From: Erythrobasidium yunnanense
Taxonomy: Eukaryota > Basidiomycota > Cystobasidiomycetes > Erythrobasidiales > Erythrobasidiaceae
Length of the DNA stretch: 64,000 nt
Reading direction: 5' to 3'
Assembly (NCBI GenBank): GCA_001600175.1
Contig: BCJC01000001.1
Coordinates: 1,568,065 to 1,632,064 of the forward strand
Below, one piece after another: positions 24,556 to 36,795 of this stretch. Numbering within the stretch: the stretch's first letter is position 1; each line of letters opens with the position of its first letter. Both the position numbers and the translations under genes were made by a program. A model generated the notes under the pieces. The model saw only the letters and a list, made by a program, of their open reading frames with translations, did not search any database and was not told the origin of the DNA.

Positions 24556-25744
24556 CTACTTTTCATATCGTGAAAAAGCACTCCTATTGACTGGCTTGCG
24601 GAACAGTCGCCATAGCATCACTGAAGTCGCTGCGGACAATGCATACCACGTCACCGCATACGTAGCATGCATATTGCGAAGCTCGATAGTCGCTGCTCGG
24701 CCTATTGGGATACCATGCTGAATCATCTGCTTCATCTGTCCAGCGTTACCCTCTGCGCAACCGAGACAGTCAGATTGTGCTGCCAGAGAGGAAGGGGGTT
24801 TGCCTACCGAAGATCTCGTCTACCAAAACAGGCTGGGTATTGCATGCTGTTGCCATCTGCTCAATGTCCATGAACTGGAACTCGCCCTTCTCTGGCTTGT
24901 TTGCCGGACTGAACGCATTTCGCGGTTCTTGCGCCCTCAGCATGCCTGTGATAGTCTGTGTTCCCGCAAGCTGTAACAGAGGGGTCAGCAGACATCCTTG
25001 TGAAGAGAAGAAAAGAGGAATGAATGTACCAAAGACTCTGGGCGATTCTGCTGATCTTTCAGGGTCATAGAGACATGCCCTCGATTGACCAGTATCGTAC
25101 TTGTAGGGTCGCTCTCGTCCCGCACGAAAGGCGTCACCACATGATACCCAAGGACGTTGTCTCGTGTTTTCGGGCCAAGTAAGATCTCCCTAGAATGGTC
25201 AAACTGCCCTGTCGCCTCGACTTTGCGGTACGCAAACTGGCCCAGCCATGAGCCGCGATGCCAAATTTCATACATTGTTTGAGGCGCATACTCACCTCTG
25301 GAATGGCAGCGGTGCTGGATTATGATGTTTTAGCTGTATGTCGAAGCGAGACTGTCTGATCTGATCCGATTCTCTTACTCTATTCGAGCTGGTAAGCGCA
25401 TAGCATCCTTTGATAGTTTCTCGTCCAGCTCATTGATGAGGTTCATCTTCCAGTTGAGGCGCTTGACTTGCCATGTTCCGAGCGCGAACGTCAGGACTGG
25501 CTATCTGGCGGGCATCGCAAGCTCAGCGCGCAAGTTCTGGCAGCATGGCGACATTTGCGTGTGCTTGAAGGGGAAGACTTGCAATGACTGCCAACACCAC
25601 CGTCGTCCCCGTCACATCGTAACGAGATCCACTGCTGGCTGACGAGGAGCTCGAAGCTGAACGGCGAGCAGAACGTAGGCTCTTCGAGGTTCCAGCAGCA
25701 GCCTTGCGCAGCACGTTAACATGGAAGAATGGAGCTTGCTGCAT
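24556..25744 (-). CDS. SHY1: SURF1/SHY1 cytochrome c oxidase assembly factor
   Basis: Inner-mitochondrial-membrane protein needed to assemble complex IV. Exons 25744-25579, 25496-25379, 25314-25296, 25236-25030, 24970-24808 and 24752-24556 give 289 residues with consistent phases. Features are a basic, serine-rich presequence; a first membrane helix (TTVVLAVIAILTFALGTWQV); FAYRKVEATGQFDHSREILL; GYHVVTPFV; TILVNRGHV; TITGMLRAQEPRNAF; GIPIGRAATIELRNMHATYA; and a second helix VTWYALSAATSVML. Both membrane helices and the GTWQV and NRG blocks are diagnostic. The 19-nt third exon is unusually small but restores the frame between PARI and FAYRK. Confidence 0.92.
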
Positions 25745-26483
25745 CTTCAAGGCCGTCTATATGATTCAATCTACATACAACAAGGCAACTGGCTCGACAT
25801 CATGGCTCGATATCGCATCCAACAGGCTCAAGGTGCAAAGCCGACAAACGCATTCTTCTGCAATCAAGCAGACAAGCGAAGATGATGCTGTCCCTCGCAA
25901 AGTCTCTTCAACGTCGAGTCCGGCCATCTCGACCTGTTGCTGCCAAATCCGGTCAGGCACCTCGCCTAATGCAGGACGTGCAAGACAAAACAAGCGAACC
26001 TCCCACAGGCTCGTTTAGGCACACAATCTATTCAACATTGTACTCAGAGACACCGAATCTGGAATATCGAAGGGCAATCTCGCTTACAGCATCGCAGAGC
26101 CAAATTGGTGATAGCGACCGCAGCGACCGCTTCTAGGTAGAGGGAAAAACTCACTAATTTGAATGACACCTCGGCCTCGCCTAGCGAATCTTTCCTTTGT
26201 CTATGGAAAGAGCCCTCCTAATTTATTGATAATTCACGATCCGAATTGCAAATGCGCTCGCTTTGCTGAACATCTGTCCCTTTCCTCAACCCACTTCCTT
26301 TGACGGAACTCCCTTCACTCTTTTTCTCTTCTTCGCTCTCCACGGTCGCTTCCTGGTCTGCAACCTCGACCCTTCTGCCAACCTAACGTCTTGCGCTACT
26401 GCAAGACTTGGCCCACTCTCGTTACCTGACTTCCTGTATCTCGATATCCGAATCACTTTCACTACCAATATTCATTCGCAAGC
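25745..26483. other. Divergent intergenic region, SURF1 / beta-helix gene
   Basis: This 739-bp region lies between two divergent starts. The part before the beta-helix gene (about 26270-26480) is strongly pyrimidine-rich on the plus strand, a common feature of highly expressed fungal promoters and 5' leaders. The short open frames here have no coding character that I can recognise. Confidence 0.4.
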
Positions 26484-29400
26484 ATGATGTTCGAACAAAG
26501 ACGACGCTCCTCAGCCGGTCTCTTCTTTGCTGCAATCAGCGCCGCTGCTCTCGCTGCTGCGCCAGTCGCCCAAGCTGCGCCAGCATCATCAGTAACGTCC
26601 ATCGGCCGTACTGCTCCCGACATCTACGAGAATACGTCTGGCTTCTGGCAGAACAAGCTCAATCCTCCTTCTCACGTCCCTCCCAAGAAAGGCTCAAAGC
26701 AGTCCACCTCGAGCGCGAGCAAGTCCAAGAGGAAGTCGAGACATAGTGAAGAGCGCCTACTCAGAGCTCGTCAAGGAAACTGCCTCGATTCGACCTACAC
26801 CGAAGACGATATTAACAATTTATTGTGGTCCGGAGGTGCAGGCACTGTTGTTCAGCTGTGTCCGGGAGCAGTCATTACTACGCAAGGTCCTATCGTCATG
26901 ATCGCGCCGAATCAGGAGATCTCGACGCAGGGTTACCCTTCCACAAACCGAGGAAAGCTGGTTGTCGGCGGGTCAGAGTGCGTCGATCTTGACTTCATCA
27001 AAAATGTGCGGGTCTGATCTGTTGCAACCCTTCCAGTCAAGATGTCATGATCTATGCCAACTGTAACACCTGCAGTGGCATTGCCTTGAAGAACATCGAG
27101 ATCGATGGGTCCCGCCCTGCACTCGGTTGGATGGGCAATGGAGCTGCCATCGTCGAGATGGGAGGTGATACAACTGGTCAAGTTGTCTCAAATGTCTACA
27201 TGCACAATCCTCGTGGCTGGTCAGCGTTTCACTTGATAGGTGCGACTTTTGTTCTTACCGTCCTCAAATGTTTCGCTAACGTAACATGCCGTAGAGGGAG
27301 GCTCGTGGCAATGTTCTGGAGCCAGCATCACTGGTAGCACTTTCGGCCCCGCTGGAATCGGTCCCAACTCCGCGAAGCAGTTCCGAAGAAGCTTGACCGA
27401 CTACAGAAACTACATGGCACCTAGAAGTGCAAAGGAAAAGCGACAAGCCAACCCTCCCGGTCAATGGTGTGTAACGGACTTCCAGAATCAGTATGTATCT
27501 CGCTAACGCGATCCTTCATCGACAGGGCCGACGGCCTTTCAATCGCATGCGCAAACACTGTCATCACGGGAAATACGATCACAGGAGCCACAGATGGAGG
27601 TATTGTACTGTTTGGCGCACCGAACTCCCGCATCACTGGCAATACGTGAGTTGCTTTCATCCCAGAATCCAAAAAATCCCATTCTGATGCCCTTTCCGCC
27701 GAATAGTATCATCGCACAAGGCGAGAACTGCTTGGGCGGTGTAAACCTCGTCGATCACGGGCCTTGGGCAGGGCAATATGGCTCGACTCTGATCGACTCG
27801 AACACCTTTATCGCTTCCAATGCCATGTTGAAAATCGGTGTCGCTATGGGCTTGATGACATGGGGTGGTTACAACAGCTCTGACTTCCGAACAAGCGGAG
27901 GAATAGTCACAAACAACAAGTTTGTAGCCAATGGCGGGAACGGTTACTTTGGCTATGGAATGTGAGTACAGGTTTATTAAAGAGGGAAGCTTGTTGGCTC
28001 AGACCTGGCCTTACGAAGTGCAAACGCTGGGCACAACAATGGAAGATTCTCTGGCAACGACTTCAGCAGGGCTCTCTTCGGCGGAGTCCCATCTAGCGCG
28101 TGCGTTGCTGGATGGACACCACCACCGCAAGCTGCGTAAGCCTTGTGCAGTTCCGTTCGTCTAGACATTGTTAACGGAGATTCCAGTGTATACGATCCTT
28201 ACAGCACAACGGGCAGCGTAATCCAGCCTGACGTGACGACGGCCGGTACCATCGGATTCCTCATTGTAAGTCAACTTCGGTCCGTTATCCGAGAGTTTAC
28301 TTAGAGCCACATCATTGCAGTGCATGATGCCGTGTGCCTACGATTCCACATGTGCTGCTAGTCCCAATGTCAAAGGCGTATCATACGTAGTAGCTCCCAG
28401 CTCACCTTCCACGTCCTCTACATCCACATCTTCAAGACTTTCCACTTCGTCTTCGTCCCGTGCAACCTCATCGTCGACTTCATCTTCGACCTCATCTTCG
28501 ACCTCATCATCGACTTCGTCGTCAACTTCATCTTCGACTTCCTCAACAAGCACTAGCACTCCGTCCTCCTCCTCTACAAGCGCCCCTACATCAACATTCA
28601 CAAACACTGCAACCCAGACTGGTGTATGGCTGTCTAGCAACAGTGCTACGACAATCGCTATCACTACAGCTTCGTTGAACGGCAGATGTGGCGCAGGCGG
28701 AGGCACCAGGACGATCTGTGCCTCTCCAACTGCCAGCTGCGTGACTGCTGTTGGCAAAGGTATCTCAACGTGCGCTGGTCCAGTCTCCACATCTTCCTCC
28801 ATCAGCACATCGTCGTCCGCTAGCATTACCCCTGCTCCTAGCTCCAGCTCAACCCTTCCATCAGGAATGTGGTACTCCACCGCAGCATCGACTACGATTT
28901 TAATCACGACAGCATCTGCAAACAGTCGCTGTGGCGCAGCGCAAGGCACGAGAACAGTGTGCGCTTCTCCGACTGCAGCTTGTGTTTCAGCGCAAGGAAA
29001 AGGCTTCTCCACCTGCTCTGTGGCACCTACAAGTACCTCAAAAGCAGGCAATGTGATGTTGAAGCCCACTACTACTACAAGCTCAAAACCCAAAGCCTTG
29101 ATCAAGTCGACAACCGACGAGACCACCACTATTCCTACGGCTACGCCAACCCTTCCTTCGGGGATGTGGTATTCTGCAGCGAGTGCTACGACCATTGTCA
29201 TCACTACTGCAAGTATCGATGGACGATGTGGAGCTGCGTATGGCACAAGGACCGTCTGCGCTACGCCGATTGCTGCGTGTCAAACGGTACTCGGTCGAGG
29301 CTTCTCGACGTGCTCGGCCGCACCAACGATCACCACTATCACATCTGGTACTGCTGTGAGAGTCGAATCTATCAGCTACAGCACTTCTGTCGCGACGATT

Positions 29401-30090
29401 CGACCGCAAGGCAATGCCCCTCTTACAACCTCCAGCACGATTGTGCCCATCACATCGACCAGTTTCCTACGGGCTGCTCCTACTGGAGGCAAGGTCATGC
29501 TTAAGTCAAGCACCGAAGAGAGCGTCGTCCCTACACCTACGCCAACATCTACACGAACTCTCCCATCTGGATGGTGGTACTCGACAGCGAGTGCTACTAC
29601 GATCGTCATCAGGACAGCTTCCGTGGCTGAGCGTTGCGGCGCTGCTTTTGGTACCAGAACTGTTTGTGCTACACCCATTGCTGCCTGCCAGACAGCGATT
29701 GGCCGAGGCTTCTCGACATGCTCCGCTGCCCCAACAATCACCACGATTACCTCTGGAACTGCAGTCAGGGTTGAGTCAATCAGCTACAGTACCTCTGTCA
29801 CAACAATCCAGCCGAATAGAGACACACCTCTGACTACCTCGTCCACTATCGTACCCGTCACCTCTACCAGCATCGTACAAAGAGTAGTAGCCGCTGCGAC
29901 AGCCAAACCAGGGTCACGTAGGGATGTCGTTCACTTCAACATCCCAGCCGAGGAAGACGCGTATGCTCTGACCAATAGATCGATCGATGGAGTGCCGGGA
30001 GCCGACAGTCTTCCGGCCCTAACTTACGAAGAAGCGCTAGGGTTCGACAAGAGGCAGGTCCTGGCGGATGAAGGGTATTGGAGTGATTAG
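26484..30090 (+). CDS. Secreted right-handed beta-helix protein with four cysteine modules
   Basis: A large secreted protein, about 1070 residues. Exons 26484-26971, 27037-27239, 27295-27466, 27526-27645, 27707-27961, 28019-28135, 28187-28265 and 28321-30090. It begins with a signal peptide (GLFFAAISAAALAAAPVAQA) and a basic linker. A pectin-lyase-like beta-helix domain follows, with stacked turns such as GIALKNIEIDGSRP, NTVITGNTITGATDGGIVLF and GSTLIDSNTFIASNAMLK. The last exon encodes a Ser/Thr-rich stretch, (TSSS)n-like, and then four copies of a module of about 50 residues with four cysteines, separated by S/T-rich linkers. The tail holds a KR site before QVLADEG. A cell-wall or plant-polymer target is likely for this architecture, but neither enzyme class nor substrate can be named from sequence alone. 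No GPI signal is evident. Confidence 0.8.
28460..28560 (+). repeat. Minisatellite coding for Ser/Thr repeats
   Basis: Tandem 12-base units close to TCTTCGACCTCA, lying within the last exon of the beta-helix gene. They encode a flexible, probably O-mannosylated S/T linker between the beta-helix and the cysteine modules. Confidence 0.7.
28621..29721 (+). repeat. Four copies of a four-cysteine protein module
   Basis: Copies lie at about 28621-28773, 28864-29016, 29161-29313 and 29568-29721. Each reads roughly W-Y-S, a T/I-rich strand (TTIVITTAS), then RCGAAxGTRTVCA, four or five residues, ACQxxxGRGFSTC. Copies 3 and 4 also share the following linker (TITTITSGTAVRVESISYS), so they are the most recent duplication. 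Cysteine spacing is 9, 6 and 10 residues. Confidence 0.85.
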
Positions 30091-30518
30091 GCAGCAGTGA
30101 AGGCATTTCCGACGATGTTGAGGGTAGTAGTAGCAGTTTCGCATTTCTCTTTGGACGATGATAGACCATTCTTTGGGTTGTCATCCGACTTTATTTTCTT
30201 AGCTTTCACCTTCACATTCGCTTTGTGTACACATTCATTAGACTACCCGTCCTATTCATTAGAGGACTGCTTACTGGAACGAGATACCTATTTCTCGAAA
30301 CAAGCATACAGTTCCTTACGTAGGAGGCAGCTTACAACCCAATCTTGCAGATCTTGCCTTTACTTTTACTCTAGGTCATCTCGCAACGTACATCAAAGAC
30401 TAGCTTGCACAGCACAGAACTATCGAACATGACTGACAATGGGTATTGAACGGGTAGAAATAGGATAGAGATAGTTCAGGCACTGTCTAGTCCCGAGACT
30501 GACACATTGCATAGATTG
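30091..30518. other. Convergent intergenic region
   Basis: The 428 bp between the stop codons of two converging genes should hold both 3' ends. AT-rich runs with TTTATTTTCTTAG occur near 30190. No gene is supported. Confidence 0.4.
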
Positions 30519-32206
30519 TCATGCTCGCTTCGAAGTTACACGAGTCTTCGCCAGCTCCGGAGAATGCGATGGTGCTCGCTTCGCACGATTTGGCGTTTTG
30601 GCTGCCGAAGCATGGCGCTGAGACGCAGGATCGCGCGGTGATAGGGGAGTCGGACCCTTAGACGCAAGTGAATGAGAATTATGAGGTCTCGGATGCCCTG
30701 CCTGAACAGATCGGGGCCTACTGCTTTTGAAGCCGCCTCTTTTTGATAGTATAGCTTTCATGCTCTCCCACAATTGAGCAGCTTCGGGCTCCTTCTCGAT
30801 TTGCTGGTCTACGTAAGTATAGCATGCTTTGATGTCGCGGAGAGTACCAGCCTCAAGAACAAGCTTCAAGGCAAGCGGGTTTCGAGAAGAAGCTGCCATC
30901 TGAACGAGAGAAGTCTCGGCTGGAGGCTCGTACATATCGGCGAAATCCGTCTCTTCTCCATCTGCATCGATTGGTGGAAAAGAGCGGAAGAAGGACTCCA
31001 GCAGAGGCATATTGCCCTTCAGAAGTGCATGGTGGAATGCGGTATAGCCTGCATCATCTTTCTCTTCTAAGATAGCGCCTGACCTCACGATATATTAGCT
31101 GATAGATCCAGTGAGTCTTATGTGTACTTACCGTTATTACACAGCCAGATAGTCAGATCAAGGAAACCAGCTTTTACAGCCAGATGCAGGAGAGTCTCCT
31201 TGCAGGGTGCCCTTTCCAACCATGACATGTCGATGGAACTGTCCAGCTGCTCCCACCCATGCATGGCTATATCATCCTTCTTGATGGCTGCCTGCACAAT
31301 CGGCAGCAGGTCCTTGTCCGCTGGGACAGTTGAGCTGGGTAATAATAGAATAAATAGTCTTGATCGAGCCTCTTGCTTTGCCTTGAGTCGCTTTGCAGCT
31401 TGTGCTGCTGCAGCTTCGGCCTTCTCCTTTACAGCAGCTCGCTTCGCAGCTGTTTTGGCGGACCTGCGCGCCGCCGCCTCCTTCTGCTCTGCTTCTTTTG
31501 CCTTGTTTGCCTTGTCTTTCGCTGCTCTAGCTTCTTCCTTTCGACGCTCCTCTGCTGCTGCTTGCTCGGCTAGCTGATCCTTGGCTCGCGCTCTACGCTG
31601 CTCGTCCGATTCATGAGGATATCCAGAGTCGTATCGCGCATGCGAGCGATAGTGGGAATTGCGTTGTCGGCCATAGTAGCTGTGAACTGTCCGATCAGCT
31701 ACCTTCACCAACGAGTGATAGGTTGGACGCGTACGAAGCTTCGTCCTCGCTGTAGATTGTGTGTTCAGTGCTAGCATCGTCATCGTCAGCGTCCGGCTCG
31801 TTATCTTGCTGATAGCGAGGTCGACTATCAAAGCAGGGGTCAACTTGGGAAAGACCACAAATGAAGCTTAACGAACGTGAAGCGAGGGAACATGCCATAG
31901 TGCATCATGTCAAATAGATCGAAGATGTCAAATTCATGGTAGTGAGCATGGCGTCCGACGGGTGCAGGCGCCTCGAAATGTTTCGACAGCGTTTGAAACG
32001 CATTCGAGATCCGCTTAAAGACCTCTTCATCGCCGTTTCTGTCAGGATGATGGAGCAAAGCTAGTTTCTTGTAAGCAGTCTTGACGGCCTGCAAATCGCT
32101 GGTCTCGCTGGATTCATCATTTGTCAGTCGACGCGTCGAGCTGAAGACGAGAGGCAGCTTACTCGAGATCCAGCGTCTTGAATGCTTCCAGAATATTAGG
32201 CCGCAT
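30519..32206 (-). CDS. J-domain protein with coiled coil and ankyrin-like repeats
   Basis: A 490-residue protein from exons 32206-32163, 32107-31877, 31824-31735, 31679-31132 and 31078-30519. The N-terminus MRPNILEAFKTLDDETSDLQ leads into a J domain with the HPD motif (LALLHHPDRNGDEEVFKRI), so it should stimulate an Hsp70. An acidic stretch is followed by a long K/A/E/R coiled coil of some 80 residues. An ankyrin-like region comes next (KETLLHLAVKAGFLDLTIWL, then GAILEEKDDAGYTAFHHALLKG). A basic, proline-rich tail ends the protein. J-domain plus ankyrin is an unusual pairing. The donor of the second intron (GTTCGT at 31876) was chosen for phase and is the least sure part. Confidence 0.75.
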
Positions 32207-32493
32207 CGAAGTGATGAGAGCAGAGACAAGAGGCGTAGATGCAGCCAACCCATTATTTATGCTCAGGATGCTCAACGATGTTGAACGGCTAGCCAGGCAC
32301 TAGAAAAAAGGGGTAGCGAAATACAAGTTGCCAACATACAACGAACAACTATGCTACTACATGCAAGAGAACGATAAGGAAGGGTGAAATATGCTGTGTC
32401 TCTCTCCGATCGATGCCCTAGCCGGAAGAGCCGCCATGCTCTTAGCCTTGGAAGCAGCGTTGTGCGCCTGACAGTTGGAGCCTACTTTCTGGA

Positions 32494-35400
32494 TTATTGG
32501 ATGTCTAATGGCACCTTCAACTTTTTGATCAAGATCCAGTCCTCCTTGGGCACCTCTTCTCGGAAAAGCTCCTTGAGCGTATCGATAGACGATCGCGAGA
32601 TATGCGAGATGATCTCTGACTTTTCATCGAAATGTCTTCCGAACAAACGAGACGGTTGGTAACTTGCGTGCTCAATCTTAACTGCGACACCTGCTCCGAC
32701 CTGGCTTTTCTTGACTATTTCCGAAGGCTTGTGGTTGATCTCCAATCCAGTCACTTTACCCAGCACGATAATATCTTTCTTCTTGGTTTCAGGATCCATC
32801 TTCACGACACACAATGGAGTACCGACCCGAAGAGACCCTTCCAGGATATCGCAGCCCAGAATGATAGGATCGCGCTTGGCGAAACACTTTAGAATCTTGA
32901 GACGGCATGGCCAGACTGCGTTGGGAGCGGAGTCTTTCCGCTTCTCTTCTAGAACAGCAGCCTGATGCGCGGTGAATTGATCGAAGAGATGGTAAATGAT
33001 GTCGGCTGAGAGGCAGCTTTGTGTCAGCAAAGTATCGAGATGTATACATGTCAACATACCTGTGAAGATCTTGACTCCCATCTCCTCCGCTATCTTGCTG
33101 GCTTCTTTGTCCACAACGACATCGAATGCGAGGACGATGGCGTATTCGGGCGCTCTTTCAACCATAGTGGCCGCTCTGATGATATCTCGCTTGAAAACGC
33201 CGCCGATATTGATACCAGAGACAGGGATCTTGGATGTTCGCAAGAACTCTAGCAGAGCTTCGAGGGCACCGAGCGTGGAAGCCTGTACGTAGACACCCTT
33301 GCCACTTCGGTCAATACTCTTCATGATAGTCTGTAGGTCTTCCATGACCTCTTCCATCATGTCCTCTTCATCGTCGTCTGGTCCGACGACAAGCAGCCTA
33401 CTACCTGCGATAGCCTTGTCTAGATCTGGGGCGACAATCTTGATACCAAGAGACGCCTTGACGACTTGATGATGTACGTATTGACCTTTGATACGGAGTT
33501 CCTTGAGCGGTTGCGGTGTGAGCAAAGCTCTGACTTGCGTGACTATCGGTCCGTTCAGACCGCAGACTACGATTTTATCTCCTTCTCGCATGACACCGTT
33601 GACCAAAATGACATCGAGTGTCGTTCCCAGCCCTTCAATGACCTTGACTTCCAGGACCGTACACTCGAGATTCGAGATGTACATAAGCTGGCTGCTCATT
33701 CTTTCTTGCGTCAACTTGATGAGCAGCATAAGTAGATCCGGAATACCTTCACCCGTATGAGCGGATGTCGGCACAAGCGAGACGTTCTTGGCGAAGTTCT
33801 TGTTGTCGTAGTAAGGAACCGCATTCAACCCTTGCTCGGCGAAAGCAAGCATCGTGTCGGATAGACGCTTCTCGAACTCGCTCTGAACGGATCGACCTTG
33901 CGTTGCCAAGGATTCGCGGAAGGAGTTGTTAGGTATGGATTTCCAGCCGTATAGACGATCGATCTGCATAATATGTGAAAGTCAGTACAAGCTCCTTTGC
34001 CAGTGGATGGAAAGAACCTACCTTGTTCAGCGCAACGATGAAGGGTGTCTTTCCATCACGCAGCAGTCTGATAGATTCCAGTGTTTGAGGTTCCAAGCCG
34101 TGCATGATATCGACGACCAGTACAGCGATATTACAGATAGAACTGCCTCGAGTACGAAGATTCGTGAAGGACTCGTGTCCAGGAGTATCGATGATGAGCA
34201 GTCCCGGCAGCTTGTATTCTTTGAGATCGTTTTCGCCCAAGACTGCTGTCTTTGATTGAATAGTCTCCATAGGGAAGAAAGTAGCACCGATTTGCTGAGT
34301 GATACCACCAGCTTCTCCTTCCTGCACGTTGGTTTGACGGATCTGTCATTCATTCGATTAGCTGCTGTCACTGTGGCCGAACTATAGACAGGCGTACCTT
34401 ATCGAGCAGCTTGGTCTTTCCGGTATCGACGTGTCCCAAAATACAGCAAATAGGACTTCGGAGATTGTCTTTCGATCCAGCTGCGATAGCATCCTTCTTC
34501 TGTTGCTCTCGGCGCGCCGCAGCTTCAGCTTTCCGCTTAGCCTCCATCTGCTTCGCTTTCGAGATACGCTCCTCCTCGGAGTCAGAGTCGTCAGAGTCAT
34601 CGTCTGAGTCATCATCGTCCGAGTCCTCTGCCGAGTCGTCGTCGTCTTCTTCTGACGATTCTTCCGATTCTTCCGCCTTGGCTGCTGCTTTCGCAGGAAC
34701 GGCTTTACTCGCTGGAGCTGCCTTGCTTGCGGTAGCTGGCGTAGCAGTCGGTGCAGAAGGCTTGGCAGCGCTTCCATTGACTTGTGGCTTCGCAGGAGCA
34801 GCCTCTTTGGTAGGTTCTGCCGGCGCTTTGGTGGCTACCTTTGCAGGCTCTACCTTTGGCGCCGGCTTCTCTTCCTCTTCTGAGCTTTCAGCGTCCCAGT
34901 CGTCCAACTCTTCTTGAGCATTGCCGTTTGCCATGCTGGGCGCCTCTTCTTCGGAGCTCATTTCCCAATCTTCCTTCACATCCTCAGGGACGGCTGCTTT
35001 GACTGCTTCTGCATGCGCCGGCTCATGCTCTTCGTCGCGTGTTTCGTCTTTCTCGATCGTCTGCTCTTCGGCTCTGGGAGAAGATGGTGCTGGAGAGGCA
35101 GTTTCGGCCGCAACAGAAGCAGGTCCCTTCTTCGCAGGCTTCTTCTTGCCGTAGCTGACCTTCTTGGGCTTGGCTGCCTCTGTTGTGACGGCACTTGCTA
35201 GTCCCTCCACCTTGATCTGACCGCTTGCGATCATAGCATCTCTCCTAGCTGCCGCTGCCGCAGCTTCCTGCTTCTGCTTAGGCGTCATGTATTTGCCTTC
35301 CTTCTTGAGCTGCTCCTTCTTTGCCTTCTCTTTATCCTTCTTACGCTTCTTCTCTTCTTCCTTCTGACGTTCAATCTCGGCTAGACGAGCTTCTTCTTCC

Positions 35401-36555
35401 TCTATTCGCCGCCTCTCTTCTTCTTCCTTCTTGCGTGCTTCCTCCTCAGCTGCTTTTTGCTTTTCTAGGGCAGCTCGCATAGCAGCGATATGAGCTGGAA
35501 CCTTTTTAGCGGGCGCTGCTTTCGCTGCCGCAGCTGCTTCTTCCGCTTTCTGAGCTGCTCCCTTCTTCTTCTTCTTCTTGTTCTTGGAAGCTGTACCATC
35601 TTCCTCCTCACCCTCTTCTGCAGCCGCTGTTGTTCCTCCAGTAGCTTCTGCAGGCGTCTCCTCGGTGGTAGTCGTTGCAGCAGCTTCGGTGTCATCTGTT
35701 TGAGCGGGTCCTGAGGCCTTCTTGGCCTGGGCTTGAGCTTTCTTCTTTGCCTGAATCAGAGCGAGACTGTTAGAAGGGTCTCGTGTAGTCGCATGAAGGC
35801 GAGGCATACCTTCTCCTTCTCTTTCTTGAGCTTCTCCTTCTCTTTCTTTGACAGGACCTTGGTAACTCCCTCTCCTTCCTCATCGACACCAGCGTCTTCA
35901 ACTTCGGCTTTGACAGGGACCTCGGGCTGCTTCGCGGTCTCCTGTGCCTTTGCAGCATTCAGCGCCATGGCTTTCGCTGCTTCTTCGGCCAGGAAAGCAT
36001 CTTCATCGAAGTCTTCTTGCTGAGCTTTGCCTTTCTTGCCCTTCTTGCCTTTGCCGCCTTTCGTCTTCACAGGTCCAAATTCTTCTTCCATAAGTTGATC
36101 TGTAGTCATTTCCACTGGCGCCTTGGTTGCAAGGTCTACTTCGGGTTCTGCATCTTCTTCCGGCTTTGCTTCAGCGTCCTCTTCGTCGATGTCTGCTGCT
36201 TTGGACTTCTTCTTGCTCTTCTTGTCCTTCTTGCGCTTTTCTGACGCGCGTACGGCGCTCATGAGTCCGCCGCCATCATCATCGTCGTCGTCGTTTCCAT
36301 CTGCAGGTTCGTCGCCGAAAGATGCAAAGCTGAATTTGGAGCGCTGCGCTGTTGACGGCGCTGCTTCATCCTCATCATCGCTGGCGCCATTCGCAGCTGC
36401 TGCTGGTGCTGTAGCTTGTTTCGCAGACTTTGGCGCATCGTCGTCGGACCTGCGGCGAGATGTCAGCGACAAGTTCCATCCAGCCTTGTGTCGTATCTGG
36501 GGTCGCACCAGTCGCCTGGCTGCTGCTTCTTGTTCTTCTTGTCTTTCTTCGCCAT
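32494..36555 (-). CDS. FUN12: Translation initiation factor eIF5B
   Basis: GTPase that joins ribosomal subunits at the end of initiation (homologue of bacterial IF2 and yeast Fun12). Exons 36555-36509, 36449-35810, 35750-34398, 34342-34022, 33963-33060 and 33005-32494 give 1258 residues. The N-terminal half is highly charged, with lysine- and glutamate-rich coiled coils and acidic serine tracts, as usual in this family. The GTPase follows: P-loop GHVDTGKT, switch 1 [18 protein letters not shown] and NKIDRLYGW. Domains II to IV end with [20 protein letters not shown]. All junctions restore conserved motifs. Confidence 0.96.
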
Positions 36556-36795
36556 TTTATCAGTTGGACTTTGGTCAAAAAGGCCTTTCAAGCTGTCATT
36601 GTATGTTCGCGTTTCGTTGCTTTCTACAAGTACACACAGTATCACAAACACAAAGATGGATCACCTCTATACGCTATACTGCCCAGCGTGGACCTCAACA
36701 GATTGACGGCGTGCACGCAACTTGTCTATTTACTGAAAGACTGCGAACTGGCTGCATAGCTGTATATCGGATTGAAATGAAGTACTCCGAGCGGT

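Noticed and set aside
28338-29246. 302-residue open frame on the minus strand
   Set aside because: It is the antisense of the Ser/Thr-repeat and cysteine-module exon. The repeats keep the opposite strand open, and the sense strand has the signal peptide, beta-helix and conserved modules.
34411-35201. Long plus-strand open frames rich in serine and cysteine
   Set aside because: Antisense shadows of the acidic and lysine-rich N-terminal half of eIF5B, whose low-complexity codons leave the other strand open.
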